Assembly (NCBI GenBank): GCA_037043235.1
Contig: JAWRVZ010000138.1
Coordinates: 1,726,501 to 1,790,500, forward strand
Direction of reading: 5' to 3'
Origin: Rhodeus uyekii
Taxonomy: Eukaryota > Chordata > Actinopteri > Cypriniformes > Acheilognathidae
Length of the DNA: 64,000 nt
Shown here: piece by piece, positions 1 through 11,000 of the stretch
Position numbering within the stretch: the first letter of the stretch is position 1
Layout: every line of letters starts with the position of its first letter
Made by a program: the position numbers and the translations under genes
Notes under the pieces: model-generated
The model's input: only the letters and a program-made list of their open reading frames with translations
What the model was told of the DNA's origin: nothing
Database searches by the model: none

Positions 1-1238
1 TATACTTTATTAACCCCAAAATGACCAGCTACATCTCCATGGGCAGTTTTCAAAACAGTTTCTCTAAGAGATGTCGGCACAACCACTTGGACGGATGCCT
101 GACCTAACAAAGCCTCTTTACCAGAAATCCACTTCCTGAGCAGTATACCATCCTCAACAAAATACCCACTTGCTACTTCACCAATCCTTTTAGGAGGCAA
201 AACTGAAGAAAACATCTCCTTTAAGGTGTCATCCTCCTGTTGAGCTTCACTCAACTCCTTACGTGACGTAAAAGAAGAGAGAACGGAAAGACCAGACACA
301 AACATCTTCGATGAGTCGTCATCCTTAGACTCTAAATCCGGCAAAACGTCAACATTATTCTTGCTCATAGCACGTGTGACTGCACAAGAGACAAAAACAT
401 CAGGAAATTTTGCAGCAATGGTTTGGTCCTCCTTTGGATAAGCGGTTACAATTGGTGGTGGTGGTACATCTTTCCAAACACGACCTCCAGCTAAGTTATT
501 ACCTAAAATAACTGAAATCCCTTCTACAGGCAGTGATGGACGTACACCTACAACCACAGATCCACTTACCAGTTCTGAATGCAGAACTATTGTATGCAAG
601 GGAACAGACAAACTCTGTAATCCAATTCCCTTTATCAGTACCTCTCTACCTGTACTTGAATCAGCTGAAAAAGGTAGAACAGACTCTAGAATAAATGTCT
701 CAGAGGCTCCTGTATCTCTCAAAATTTTTACAGGAACTTTATCATTACCCCCAACAAGAGACACAAAACCGTCGGTAATGAATGGATCATACAATCGCTC
801 TTCACTACTCAAAACGGCCTTTTCTTTAAGGATACACTCAGCATGGTTTTTTGGAAGGTTGGTAACCTCTGAAGCTACTGAAGTCACCAACAGAGCAGAT
901 TTTGGTTCAGATTTAACACGACTCAGTTTCGCTTTTAAGGTAGGACAATCTTTTTTCCAATGACCTCTCTTAAGACAATAAGCGCACTGATCGTCCTTCT
1001 CAATGGCAGATCTTAATTTCCTCACAGGCTTACTACCACCAGTCAAAAACGAACAGGATTCAACATTTTCTGAAGGATTTTCTATACGATGCCAACGATT
1101 TCTTTTAACCTCACTCTTGTGTGTCAGAACGTACTCATCAGCAAGAATGGAAGCCTCCTCTGCGGTTTTAACCTTTCTTTCGGTTATAAAAACAGCCACA
1201 TCTTCAGAGAGAGTACTTTTAAACTGCTCCAACAACAT
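1..1238 (-). CDS. Ty3/gypsy-type polyprotein, partial (zinc knuckle, protease, integrase start)
   Basis: Reading the minus strand from an ATG at 1238, I translated an uninterrupted frame of about 412 codons that runs off the window edge. A capsid-like segment is followed by a CX2CX4HX4C zinc knuckle (945-986), which binds RNA during particle assembly. A retroviral-type aspartic protease motif, Asp-Thr-Gly-Ala-Ser, begins at 716. About 190 residues of linker follow, then a His...His-Phe-Gly segment (about 15-41) like the start of the H2C2 domain before an integrase core. No reverse transcriptase lies between protease and integrase, an order known from Gmr1-like gypsy elements, though an internal deletion could mimic it. 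The long open frame suggests a young copy. The ATG overlaps the stop of the preceding gag fragment (TGATG), probably at a deletion junction. The element type is firm; the domain order interpretation is inference. Confidence 0.75.
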   Translation of the reverse strand, partial: MLLEQFKSTLSEDVAVFITERKVKTAEEASILADEYVLTHKSEVKRNRWHRIENPSENVESCSFLTGGSKPVRKLRSAIEKDDQCAYCLKRGHWKKDCPTLKAKLSRVKSEPKSALLVTSVASEVTNLPKNHAECILKEKAVLSSEERLYDPFITDGFVSLVGGNDKVPVKILRDTGASETFILESVLPFSADSSTGREVLIKGIGLQSLSVPLHTIVLHSELVSGSVVVGVRPSLPVEGISVILGNNLAGGRVWKDVPPPPIVTAYPKEDQTIAAKFPDVFVSCAVTRAMSKNNVDVLPDLESKDDDSSKMFVSGLSVLSSFTSRKELSEAQQEDDTLKEMFSSVLPPKRIGEVASGYFVEDGILLRKWISGKEALLGQASVQVVVPTSLRETVLKTAHGDVAGHFGVNKV

Positions 1239-1603
1239 CAACTCTGTTCTTCAAGATCTAGTTTACGAAGTTCAAGTTCTTGGCTTCTTTTACTTCTTTC
1301 GATTTCTAAGAGAATCAAATCTCTCTGTTGCTCATAAGTTAAAGAAGGAAATCTTTTAGGACGAACTTGTTCTTTAGGGTCAGGAACTTCAGACACACCA
1401 GGTTTCTCAGGCCTAATCATCAACACACCCAAATCTATCAAAGCGGATTTCACAACCAGTCCTATGCTTTCTTTCAGACGTTTTTCTTTAGTTGTGAGTC
1501 CAATGTCAAAGTGTGCTGCTACCTCTAATAATTGCTCTTTAGACATTTTGTCTATCTCCTCCTCAGAAGGACATTTTACAAACTCATCTAGTTCTGATGC
1601 CAT
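1238..1603 (-). pseudogene. Gag N-terminal fragment of the same gypsy-type element
   Basis: A 121-codon frame starts at 1603 on the minus strand. It encodes an acidic, helical, charged segment (a KMSKEQLLEVAAHF-type stretch, then a Glu/Arg/Lys-rich coiled coil), as in the N-terminal region of fish gypsy Gag proteins. It ends in TGA at 1240-1238, and the next frame starts in another phase on the overlapping ATG. The middle of Gag appears to be missing, because the downstream frame begins inside a SCAN-like capsid segment. I infer a deletion that broke one gag frame into two. It could instead be a natural two-frame arrangement, which I consider less likely. Confidence 0.6.
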
Positions 1604-2164
1604 TTTAACTAGTTTTATGCGGCTTACTCAAAACCTAGTTTAAACTACACAGTTTTCTCAAAAGCAATATCTTTTCCCACTACCAAAAAAAAAAAACCCT
1701 CTAACTTAACCCTAGTCTTCGTGCTTCAACCAAGAGCCGAGCTCCTTTAAGCCCTAATATACCGACCGCACCAACAGCTCTCAGATGACCAGAGAGATGC
1801 AGTACAGCGGCAGTGCCCTCAGCCCAGTATCAGCACAAAAATAACAAACTAAAATAACAAAACATCAACGCTAAAAGCGTTGCTACAACCTAACTTGGGA
1901 AAAGACACTCTTATGAAAAACAAACATCTAACCTCACTACAAACGCACAGCAATCTCACTCCTCGTTAGCGATCAACAATATTAACCAAACAACACTAAC
2001 TCGCATTCAAAAGAGTGCGACAAACTGGTTAAACAGCAACAAATGATCAAAAGTTTGTACTTACAAACCAAGAGCGCTAGCAAACTGAGCAGACTGTGCA
2101 ATCCTAATTAGCCACGGCGTTCCTGAATACATCTCATCCGAGAGAGACGGACAAGCCCCCAATT
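1604..2164 (-). other. Untranslated leader and primer-binding site of the gypsy-type element
   Basis: This non-coding stretch lies between the LTR and gag. On the minus strand, immediately after the LTR end, the sequence TTGGGGGCTTGTCCG resembles a tRNA-Pro-type primer-binding site (about 2148-2163). No other coding capacity was seen. Confidence 0.45.
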
Positions 2165-2538
2165 TGTTACAGTTCGGCTCGTGACTGTAACAAAAAGGAC
2201 GTACACAAATAATACGTACATAAATAGGAGTTTATTTACAGGTGGTTCTAGGGATTAACATAAAAGAATATAAGAAACTGAACACATTCAAACACCAATA
2301 AGTCTAACAAAAACCATGAGGCAGACGAAACTAAGGGTGGGGATCACAGGGGGAAAATGGTTTGGGTCCCAGGGCACCTCTCACGAACCCCTTTCCTGTA
2401 ACGACAAGACAAAAGAACAATAGTTCAACAATCCCACACCTTCCTGTTAGGGAACTGGCCTTTTAACTCACAAGCCTAATTAGGCCAGGTGTCCTCAATG
2501 AAACCCAATTAACAGACAAACACGGTAAGACCGTGACA
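2165..2538 (-). repeat. Long terminal repeat of the gypsy-type element
   Basis: On the minus strand this block begins TGTCACGG and ends CTGTAACA, so it has TG...CA termini, and it abuts the primer-binding site and the gag fragment in the right order. It is about 374 bp. The 3' LTR lies outside the window, so identity cannot be compared. The outer border is inferred from the terminal bases only. Confidence 0.5.
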
Positions 2539-2581
2539 ACCCTACCCTAATAGTCAAATAATATTTTTTTAATCATACCCT

Positions 2582-2629
2582 TATTGGGGGCTGAGCCCCC
2601 CTAAAATCAAAATCCTAGAATCGCCCCTG
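2582..2629. repeat. End fragment of a DNA transposon (CCCCTG terminus)
   Basis: A short palindromic block (GGGGGCTGAGCCCCC) leads into GAATCGCCCCTG. This looks like one terminus of a widespread fish DNA transposon starting CAGGGGCGATTC. Only one end is present, abutting another MITE. Confidence 0.35.
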
Positions 2630-2799
2630 GTGATAGTACAAGCGCCAGAAAGAAAATACAGCGCAAAAAAACAACAAAAAAAACCATTACGTCCTTAGGG
2701 ACGTAACAAATATATTGAAATATTATTACGTGTAAAAAAAATTGTGATATAGTTTGTAAAATCTGCTATAACCCATGGGTTATATGCGGGAAAATACAG
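2630..2799 (-). mobile_element. Truncated MITE of the CCGTATTTTCCCGCATAT family
   Basis: In reverse complement this matches the first 200 bp of the complete copy at 5383-6075: a terminal TATTTTCCCGCATATA, a TTTTACACGTAATAATATTT segment and a TTACGTCC...GGACGTAA inverted motif. The outer end is flanked by TA. The inner part is lost at 2630, where another repeat begins. Confidence 0.6.
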
Positions 2800-3344
2800 T
2801 ATATGTTTACTGACATACTGCCGGTATACCCGTGTGTCTCATTTGCGGAGCTAATGTGGCAGTAATTAAATAATTTAATAAGACGGCACTATAAGACAAA
2901 TGACATAAGAGCAAATTCAACTGAATGATTTGATTTGTTATTGCTGAAAAGCAAAAATTGTATTTAGATTTCCAGGTTTTGTTATGCAGCATGTCCATAT
3001 TTTGAATTTGTATAATTTTGACAGGATATATTTTTATGGAGAGCAAAATCTTTTATATATAAATCTTTTTAAGTTTTATATAAAATGACATAAGAGTAAA
3101 TAAATTTGAATGTTTGTTCTTTTAACTTTTACTTACTTTTACTTTACTTACTTGTTTACTTTATTTCTAACTTGTATAATTTAGACAGGATATATTTTAA
3201 TTTTTTTTAAATATTTTTTAGGTATTTTAGGTATAAGTTGATTTATTCCAGAATAATATTTCTGTCTGTTTTTATTCACATCTAATTTAAAAAAAAGGTA
3301 AGTTTTAAAAGTTTAGTTTTAGTGTTTTCAATAAATGTTTATCC
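2800..3344. other. AT-rich intergenic stretch
   Basis: AT-rich DNA with short internal similarities (two copies of a GACAGGATATATTTT segment near 3021 and 3184). No gene or complete element was seen. Confidence 0.3.
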
Positions 3345-3411
3345 TGTTCGGCCCATGACCTACATTTTTTTGGGATTTTGGCCCCCTGTGCAATTGAGTT
3401 TGACACCCCTG
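3345..3411 (-). repeat. hAT-type terminus fragment
   Basis: The sequence ending GAGTTTGACACCCCTG, in reverse complement CAGGGGTGTCAAACTC, is a typical hAT transposon terminal inverted repeat. The matching second end was not found nearby. Confidence 0.45.
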
Positions 3412-4503
3412 CTCTATATCATGTCATCGCAGATTAAATATATGAATCAAAATATGTTTTGCATTGATGAAGGAAATGTTGTCCTGTTGCCTTAACGTTC
3501 GAGTGTCTTTGGGCGGATTGCTGTTAACAGCTGTTTTAGGATGGTTTGTGATTTCTTCTTATTTTAAAGAAATAATACTCTTACTCTATTGTCCCAGTTG
3601 TGTATTTATATTTCTCCCAAAAAGGACATTTAGGAGAAACATTTGAGCCAAAGTATTCAGTTCCCTGGACTTTGAGAGCTCTGGCTTTAATGAAGTGAAG
3701 TTTTGTGTGTAAAACAGCATAAAAGTGAGTGTGTATGTGCGTTTGATGTTGTGCGGTTGTGGCAGGACAGTAGTTGCGTGTCTTCCAGTGACACTTTGAA
3801 GTGTTTCTGAGGTCCCGAGGATTGAGGAAGCCCATCACTGTAATGTGGGTGAAGCCGTTTGTGTGGACTTGTGATTGACTTTGATTTTGTCCGTCTGGGT
3901 TGAGGACAATAAGAGGTGGAAGCTGGGGGGGGGGGGGGGGGGGGGGAGGATGTGGGGGAGGGATCTTCGGCTTATCAATCTCCTCCAATAAAAGCAAGCT
4001 TTCTTCAGTGGGCTCTAATGTGTCGTCTAATTACCAGCACTGGAGGGGAGGACAAAGGACAACCGTAAAGGACTTTATGGGCTACGAGTGGGAAACCTCT
4101 GCTGCAGATTGCTGAGCAAATGAAGCTTCTCTGTCGTTTCCTCGGCTCAGGCTGAAATAATGTGTCCAGACGTCATGATGAGGAGCCATGAGCCGTGGAC
4201 ACCTGCTGGGGAATAACGGCTCCCTGTTGCAGTCAATGGCTTCCTGTGGTTGCAGGTTTACTTCTCGTTTGTTTTGTCCGCTGGGGTTTCAGCTCTACTG
4301 AAAGACATGGGTCCTCACCAGACCCCCAGAATGGGAATACCTACATTCACTTTCATTAGATGTTTCTCCAGCAGAAATGACCTCAAAAGTGTCTCTTCCG
4401 TTTCAGAAGAGATTTCAACGATATTTCAAGCTTTGCCTTGATTCATTAGAAGTGTCTGAGATTATCTGTCTGTACTAAACTTACTCTTTCTGTCCCCGTT
4501 CAG
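3412..4503 (+). other. Upstream region of the unidentified gene, no certain exon
   Basis: This should hold the promoter and first exon(s) of the gene that begins to be recognisable at 4504, but I could not fix a start. It contains a 22-base poly-G run at 3925-3946. An open stretch after an AG near 4254 is the only weak exon candidate. Confidence 0.3.
3925..3946 (+). repeat. Poly-G homopolymer
   Basis: An uninterrupted run of about 22 G bases is followed by a G-rich tail. It could form a quadruplex and is also a place where the assembly length may be wrong. Confidence 0.8.
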
Positions 4504-5000
4504 AGGGTCGCCAGATCAACCCTCACACACAATGACGAGTACCTGAGGGGTCTTCCTAAAACACACCACTACCTGGTGAGACCTGCAGCACTCCACATGC
4601 TCTCGCCACGGATATTAACCGGGAGATATTTTCTAGATTTAAGAGTGAATGTGCATGATTGATCATCTGATGTCATCTCGTCATGAGATTCTGGAGCTGC
4701 AGACGCGGCTGACCCGACTCGGGCATCTTCAGAGCCGCAGGGAGCAGGAGGCGTTCACGGTCTGGGTGGAACAGCACAGAAGCACACGCCATCTAGAGAA
4801 ACAACTACAGGCCATTGGCAAAGGTATTACAATGTTTTTTTTTTTAGAAACGGTACCATAGTAATACTTGGGTAATGTGCTGGGGAATACAGATAACATA
4901 TTGACAATTTCAATCAAACAGGGATTGTAACCAAGTTGGCTCAAAATGTTTAACGGGATAGTTCACAAGTTTGTCATTATTTACTCACGACTTAATGTCA

Positions 5001-5059
<59 letters not shown>

Positions 5060-8000
5060 TAGTTGTACAACTATCTTTGTGAGGCCCGTTTGAGTTTTAG
5101 ACGGTCAGAGTGAGGATAAAGAGATTTAAGATTTAAACATGCATAACTTTGGATTCACATGTGCTGTCATTGTTAGATAACAGCAGTTCTTCCAGCTCAG
5201 ATCTGACTCTCGAGGACCTGTTGAAACAGAAGTCTGGATCCCTCCCGAAACTTCATATCACACCTGATGACTCCACACCACAACACAAACATGTGCGTTT
5301 ATGCTCATTCAACAAGTCATTGACATGATGTTGAATTCAGTTGTCTTTCTATCTTCTTTCTTCACTCTGCATTTCTTAGCTACCGTATTTTCCCGCATAT
5401 ATCCCAAGGGTTATACCAGATTTTACAAACCCCACAGGGGGGTGCGGGTTATATAAGGGTGCGGGCTATATCACACCTTTTTTACACGTAATAATATTTC
5501 AACATATTTGTTACGTCCCTAAAGGACGTAAGTTTTTTTTGTGGTATTTTCTTTCTGTTTTTCTTTTTGCGAGGGTTGTTGTCTCTGGCGCTTGTACTGT
5601 CACTCTGACAGCTGGTGCTGATAGGCTGTCTGACCTGTCAATCATGCAGGAAGACGTGATTGGCTGTGCTGCATGAGGGCGGGCTCTTCTCATCTCATCC
5701 AATGATCAACACCTGTAGAATCGCTTCTTAAAGGGACGAGCTGCTGCACAGCGGGAGACACTGCTCTTTCTTTTTCTTCTGATTCTGACTTGTGTTTGTT
5801 TTTTTATTGTGTGAATTTCGCGCACAAGCACTGTGTACCGAGCTGAACAGTTATGGAGAACTGACGTCATGTGAGCAACAATCGAAATTCGAAATGTGAA
5901 CTTACACAAAAACGTTCATCAATCTATGTGTGCGGGTTATATAAAGGTGCGGGTTGTATGAAGGTGCGGGTTATATAAGGGTGTGGGTTATGTCAACTAT
6001 TTTTTACACAAAACCCTCGGGCTATATGAGAGTACGGGTTATCTGCGTCTGCAGGTTATATGTGGGAAAATACGGTACTCATTTAAACCCTTTCAGTTCA
6101 TTTTATCCAATGACATGCTGAAATGCTGGGTTTGAAAAGGCATGCACCTCTCTCCTCTCTCGTATTGTTTGCACTGCTGGCCTTACACAAACCCATTTTA
6201 AACTCAACTCTATGGGAAAAGAGAATTGACTGCTCTCCTTCCGTCAGCACATCACAGACAAACATCACCCAGGAGACAAAGTCTAATTCATTCACACACA
6301 AAAGAGACTGACCAATTTGCCCTGGGATGTCACATCATGCCGGAGGTCAGGGAATGAGTTCAAATGTTTGGACAACACTTCCAAGAAAGGAAAAGTGTCT
6401 TTCTGTGTGGATAGATCTCAGACCAGAGCTCATTCGACATCCCAGCAGTTTCCCCTACACAGCAAAGAGTTTAAATGTTTAAAATGCTAGAAATTACCTT
6501 AGAAATATCATATTTATCTCCTGTAGATTGTCAGAATAGATTTCAACAATATCTCAAACCATGCTCAGGTTTCCTAAGAGTAAAACCTGTTCCTGCATCT
6601 ACATATTTTGTTGATCCTCGAAAAATGTTTGAAATGAATGAATGCAGAAACAGCAACGCTTCTTCTTCTTGACATTCACTCTAAACTTTAAAGTCCCTTC
6701 AATCTGATTAGTTCATTAGAGTGTTGTTCAAAGATCAGCAAAGATTTGGATCCAGGAACATGTTGTGCTTGGAGATACCAAAGACTTTTATTGAGAGTTT
6801 CAATGAGCATATCAAGTTTTTCCAAGACTGAATTATTTGAGCCATCCTAATCCACACTAATTCCACCGCCAACAATGCTCTCATTTGTTTCCATGTTTAT
6901 TTCCCCTGAAGCCTTCTAACTGAGAACTTTTTAAAACTTCCCGAGTAACTTCTGGCCAGGGAGTTTCCCATGGGTCACTGTCATTACGTTCTCTGCGGTT
7001 CCTCAGGCTGGTTTCTGAGTTCTGTACCGCTTGTCAAACTTCACAGCACAATAATCACAGCTCAGCCCAGAAATAGACATAAGTGAGATATATAAATTTA
7101 GTTTTTAGATTTACCTTAGACTGTCTGGTTTCTATGAGAGATACTGAGTCACAATATCTGTCTGCTGTGTTGAATTTCACACTTTTTTATTTTCGGGATG
7201 GACAGTGAAATCTGTCTGAGGAACATTGCTCCATCATCACTGAGCTGAAAGCAGAAACACGCTCTTCAAACACACCCTTGTTTTTCCCCAGAACTTTTAC
7301 TTTGAATCCAAAGTTTGTGGACTAAAATCATCTATATAATCAACACATTCATCCTTTACTGCATTTAATTTTACATCAACTTTTGTGCTTTATAGCAATA
7401 AAGCTGCACATGGTGAAGACAGCAAACGTGTTCATCCCAAGCTGATTAATGAAACTGTTGCGTCCGCTCTCTTCACAGATGCCAGGAGGAGGGGGGAACG
7501 CTTCCCAACAGCCGGGCAAACAGACCCGGGCACCAGACGAACCTGAGCTCATGCTTCCTGAGGTGAGTGTCAAAGAGTCTCTGATCCCAGTCGAAGGAAC
7601 ACATGGAGGCAAACACGCCTCTGTCATTCTCTCACACACACTCTCGCATTCCTCTGCAGCTGGAGACGTTTATATTCAACTTTTAAAATAAGAATTCACA
7701 GTATAAAAATAGTTTTCTTCCAAAATAAGGTTACAAATAGAACCAAAACGCCTCATGGCAAGAGAGAACCATTTTAAGCTCTTCAAAAAACATTATTGAT
7801 TTAATATTCCTCAAATTTTCTTGCCCAGTGGTTTGCTCAAAACCTTTTTGAACATGCATGAATAAAAACAGATATTTTACAGTTTCGAATGATGTCTTTT
7901 AGATGTGTGGCTAATAATAACAGAGTATTTTGTTATTTTCACTTATCAGGAGAAAATAGGAACAGAACGCTTCGGCGGGTTTGTTGACCCCAGAGGGGTA

Positions 8001-11000
8001 AAAAATTAACTTCTGCAATTAATTCAATGGCACAGTTAATTATGATTGGTCTCTTTTCTGGCATCTCTTTGAATCCTGAATGAATCTATTTGCAACATCA
8101 AGGACTTTTGTAACATCAAAGCCCCACGCAGAGCTTGAGACCTGCTCGAATCGGGTCTGTTCGGCGAATAACACTGTGACGTATAGCGCGTTTCTCCTTC
8201 AACAGTTTCGGCACCAGGGTAGCAAAGCTCAAGTTCAGGGAAGAAGGAGGTGAGAGCCGGTGAACATCCAACACAACTTTAATAATAAAAAAGGCATATT
8301 TAAATGATTAAAACTCATGCAGCACTTTAAATGCATATGTGTGGGACAGTCGGAGGGGAACACGGTCACCAAAAGAGAAGAGTGAAGAGATTAGCACCAT
8401 GTTTTGTGATGCTCCTGCCTCCTCTGCCTCTTTCAACCAAGGAGGCCATCTTTGAACTCTCTGCCTGTCCTGGATCTGCCGAGGTGGCCGTTGTTTAACT
8501 CTCCTGTCATGGAGGCTGTCTCGTAACCCTTCTGTCCATGCCATCCTTTTCTCCTGCTCTGTTTCTCTCTGTTCCCTTCAGCATGTCCGCTCCTGCTTTG
8601 CAGACGCTCCTGAGTGCATGTGTGAGAGGATACATCCCTTTAGAAGTTAACCAAACATCTCACCTATATCAGTGTTTGAGCCGAATACTTTATTGTATTA
8701 GAGAATCAGTATTTCATATTTGAAGTAAAGGATGTTTTTTGGATCAATAGTGGATAGACTCAAGAATTTACTTCATGCCAGATTCAGTTTTGTGTCACTA
8801 AAGGCCTAGATAAACTTAAAGCCAAATCAAGCAATGAACTGTTGTGGCATCAGTTTAAACAAAATCAGATTAAAGCAAAATGTGTTTAGGGTGCGTTTCA
8901 GAGCTCAAAACTGATCTTCTCCGCGTAATTTCTTTTGCTCAGTTTGTCAAGATCGAGAACACATCGAAAAGCTGCTTTATAGTAAAAATTGTTGATTAGT
9001 TATACTTCCAGTTAAGAGTATTACAGGTGTTAGAGTTTTTTGGGTTTAATGTGATAAATTTGGTATGAAGCGCTATATAAGTAAAAGTGACGCGACTGAA
9101 GTGCCAAATTACAGAGCTCATGCAAACATGATCAGATGCTTTCTTAACTGCTGTTTTCTCACTACTGTCTGTTACACGCTCAACACCAGAGCTCAAAGCA
9201 TCCTGTCCGATCCTCATCAGCACAATTCTAGCTCTGCACGTTTACCCATCTCTCAGAAAAGAGAGCTTTGCACACCGAGGCACGCTTGTCTTCAGGCTGT
9301 CTTTAACTATAAGTGTGTGCTCTATTCCCATTGAGAAACATCTATTCCAATACATAAATGATTATCTGAAATGCTCCTCATCGAAAGAGCAAGCGATCAG
9401 AGATGCAGATATGATGTTAATTCATCTCATCAACTTGGGAATCAGAATAAACTCGAAAAAGAGCAGTTTAGAGCGCTCTCAATACACAGAATACATGGGC
9501 TCTGTATAAAATCCTTCTCCTATCGAGTCAGACGCTTTAAAGCAATAGAAAGGTGTGGGCAGAGTCAAATGTCTCTTTTCAACGCTTAGTCAGGGACATA
9601 TTATGTTTTCTCCTGGATCTGCTGGATAAGGGGAAGACCTTTTCCACTTTGAAGGTATATTTAGCAGCTGTTTCTGCTTGTAATATCGGGGTTTGGGACA
9701 AGACACCAGGCCAGCAGCCTTTAATAAGTTGTTTTATGAAAGGGGCATGACGTAAGAGGCCAGTGACCAGGAAGACGGTCCCTTTGAGGGATTTATCAAT
9801 GGTTTTAGAGGCCCTGTTTGTCAGCCTGTCATGTTTGCAGTTTTTCCCCGGGCTCACGAAGGTTTCCTTTTGCCCTAATCCTGCTTTCATACCTAAACTG
9901 GTAGATTCATCTTATAGATGTCCAACTACAGAATTTACAGCTTTCCGCCCTCCTCAGTCCTCTTCTCTGGAGGATCAGAGATTGAATGCATTGTGTCCAG
10001 TACTTGCACTCATGCGTACATGGAGAAGACAGACGGTTTCAGAAAGGTTTTTGTGTCTTGGGTTACTCCTCACAAAGGGAAGCCGTTGTAACGTCAGCAT
10101 GTCTCACTGGATTGGAGATGCTGTATTTACATTTCATTTACATTTATGCATTTGGCAGACGCTTTTTATCCAAAGCTACTTACTTACAAGAACTGATTAG
10201 AAAATGCAATAATGCAATATTCAAGGAACACATGGATATTCTAATCAGTTCTTGCTTTCGAACCCATGAGCTTGGCGTTGCAAGCGCCAGTGCTCTACTG
10301 AAAACTGAGCTACAGGATATAAATGCAGAGGATGTCAGCCTCCTGAGGACTCAAGGGTCCACTCGCTGGAATACAGCGCACACTTTTGTGTGGTTTTATA
10401 GTCTAAATGCTAGAAGCCATCAGGTCGGGACCCTCATAATTTGTATGTTGTGCAATCCGGGAGTGATCTACATCTCCCACAGTGAAACACTGAGCAAAGT
10501 TAGAAAAAGAACGATAATCCTGTGTTCTTTGATAACAGAATGAGATGTTTCACCAGCACTTCCCAAAATGGCATGTGTATTTGGCTGTCTGAGGAGAGGA
10601 CGCTGAGCTGACTGCCCCCTATTCCTGACTGATGGGAACAACCAAGAGTGAGGAGGGATGCCGGAGACTGTTGAGAGATGTAGATGAGTTGAATACGTCT
10701 ATAAATACGCTTCCTCTCTTGCCGATAATATGAGGTGTAATTATTGCTGACGACGAGTTGATTGCGTTGATCATTTGAACGTGCTCCTCCTGAACTCATG
10801 AAAACATCATTTAAAGAGTTTTCATGCAAACAGGATGTAATCTAATGTCACTCTCACTTTGATAAACAGGACTTTACACAATGTTATGCTTTTATAGAAG
10901 GCAAGAGGTCCACCTCACATCATTCATGTGGTGACACGTGCAGATAAGCCCCGTTTTTAAGCAGCTCGGCTGTCCCAGATGGATCCTGGCACCTCCGGTG

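Noticed and set aside
2690..2712. TGTTACGTCC as the start of the gypsy LTR
   Set aside because: The same sequence occurs inside the complete MITE at 5510, so it belongs to the MITE; the LTR border was placed at 2538 instead.
3581..4115. Gly-rich and Pro-rich frames on opposite strands
   Set aside because: Both are created by the poly-G run.
10200..10322. Possible tRNA gene on the minus strand
   Set aside because: A/B-box sequences are present but the cloverleaf is degraded and a SINE tail is attached; it is a SINE.
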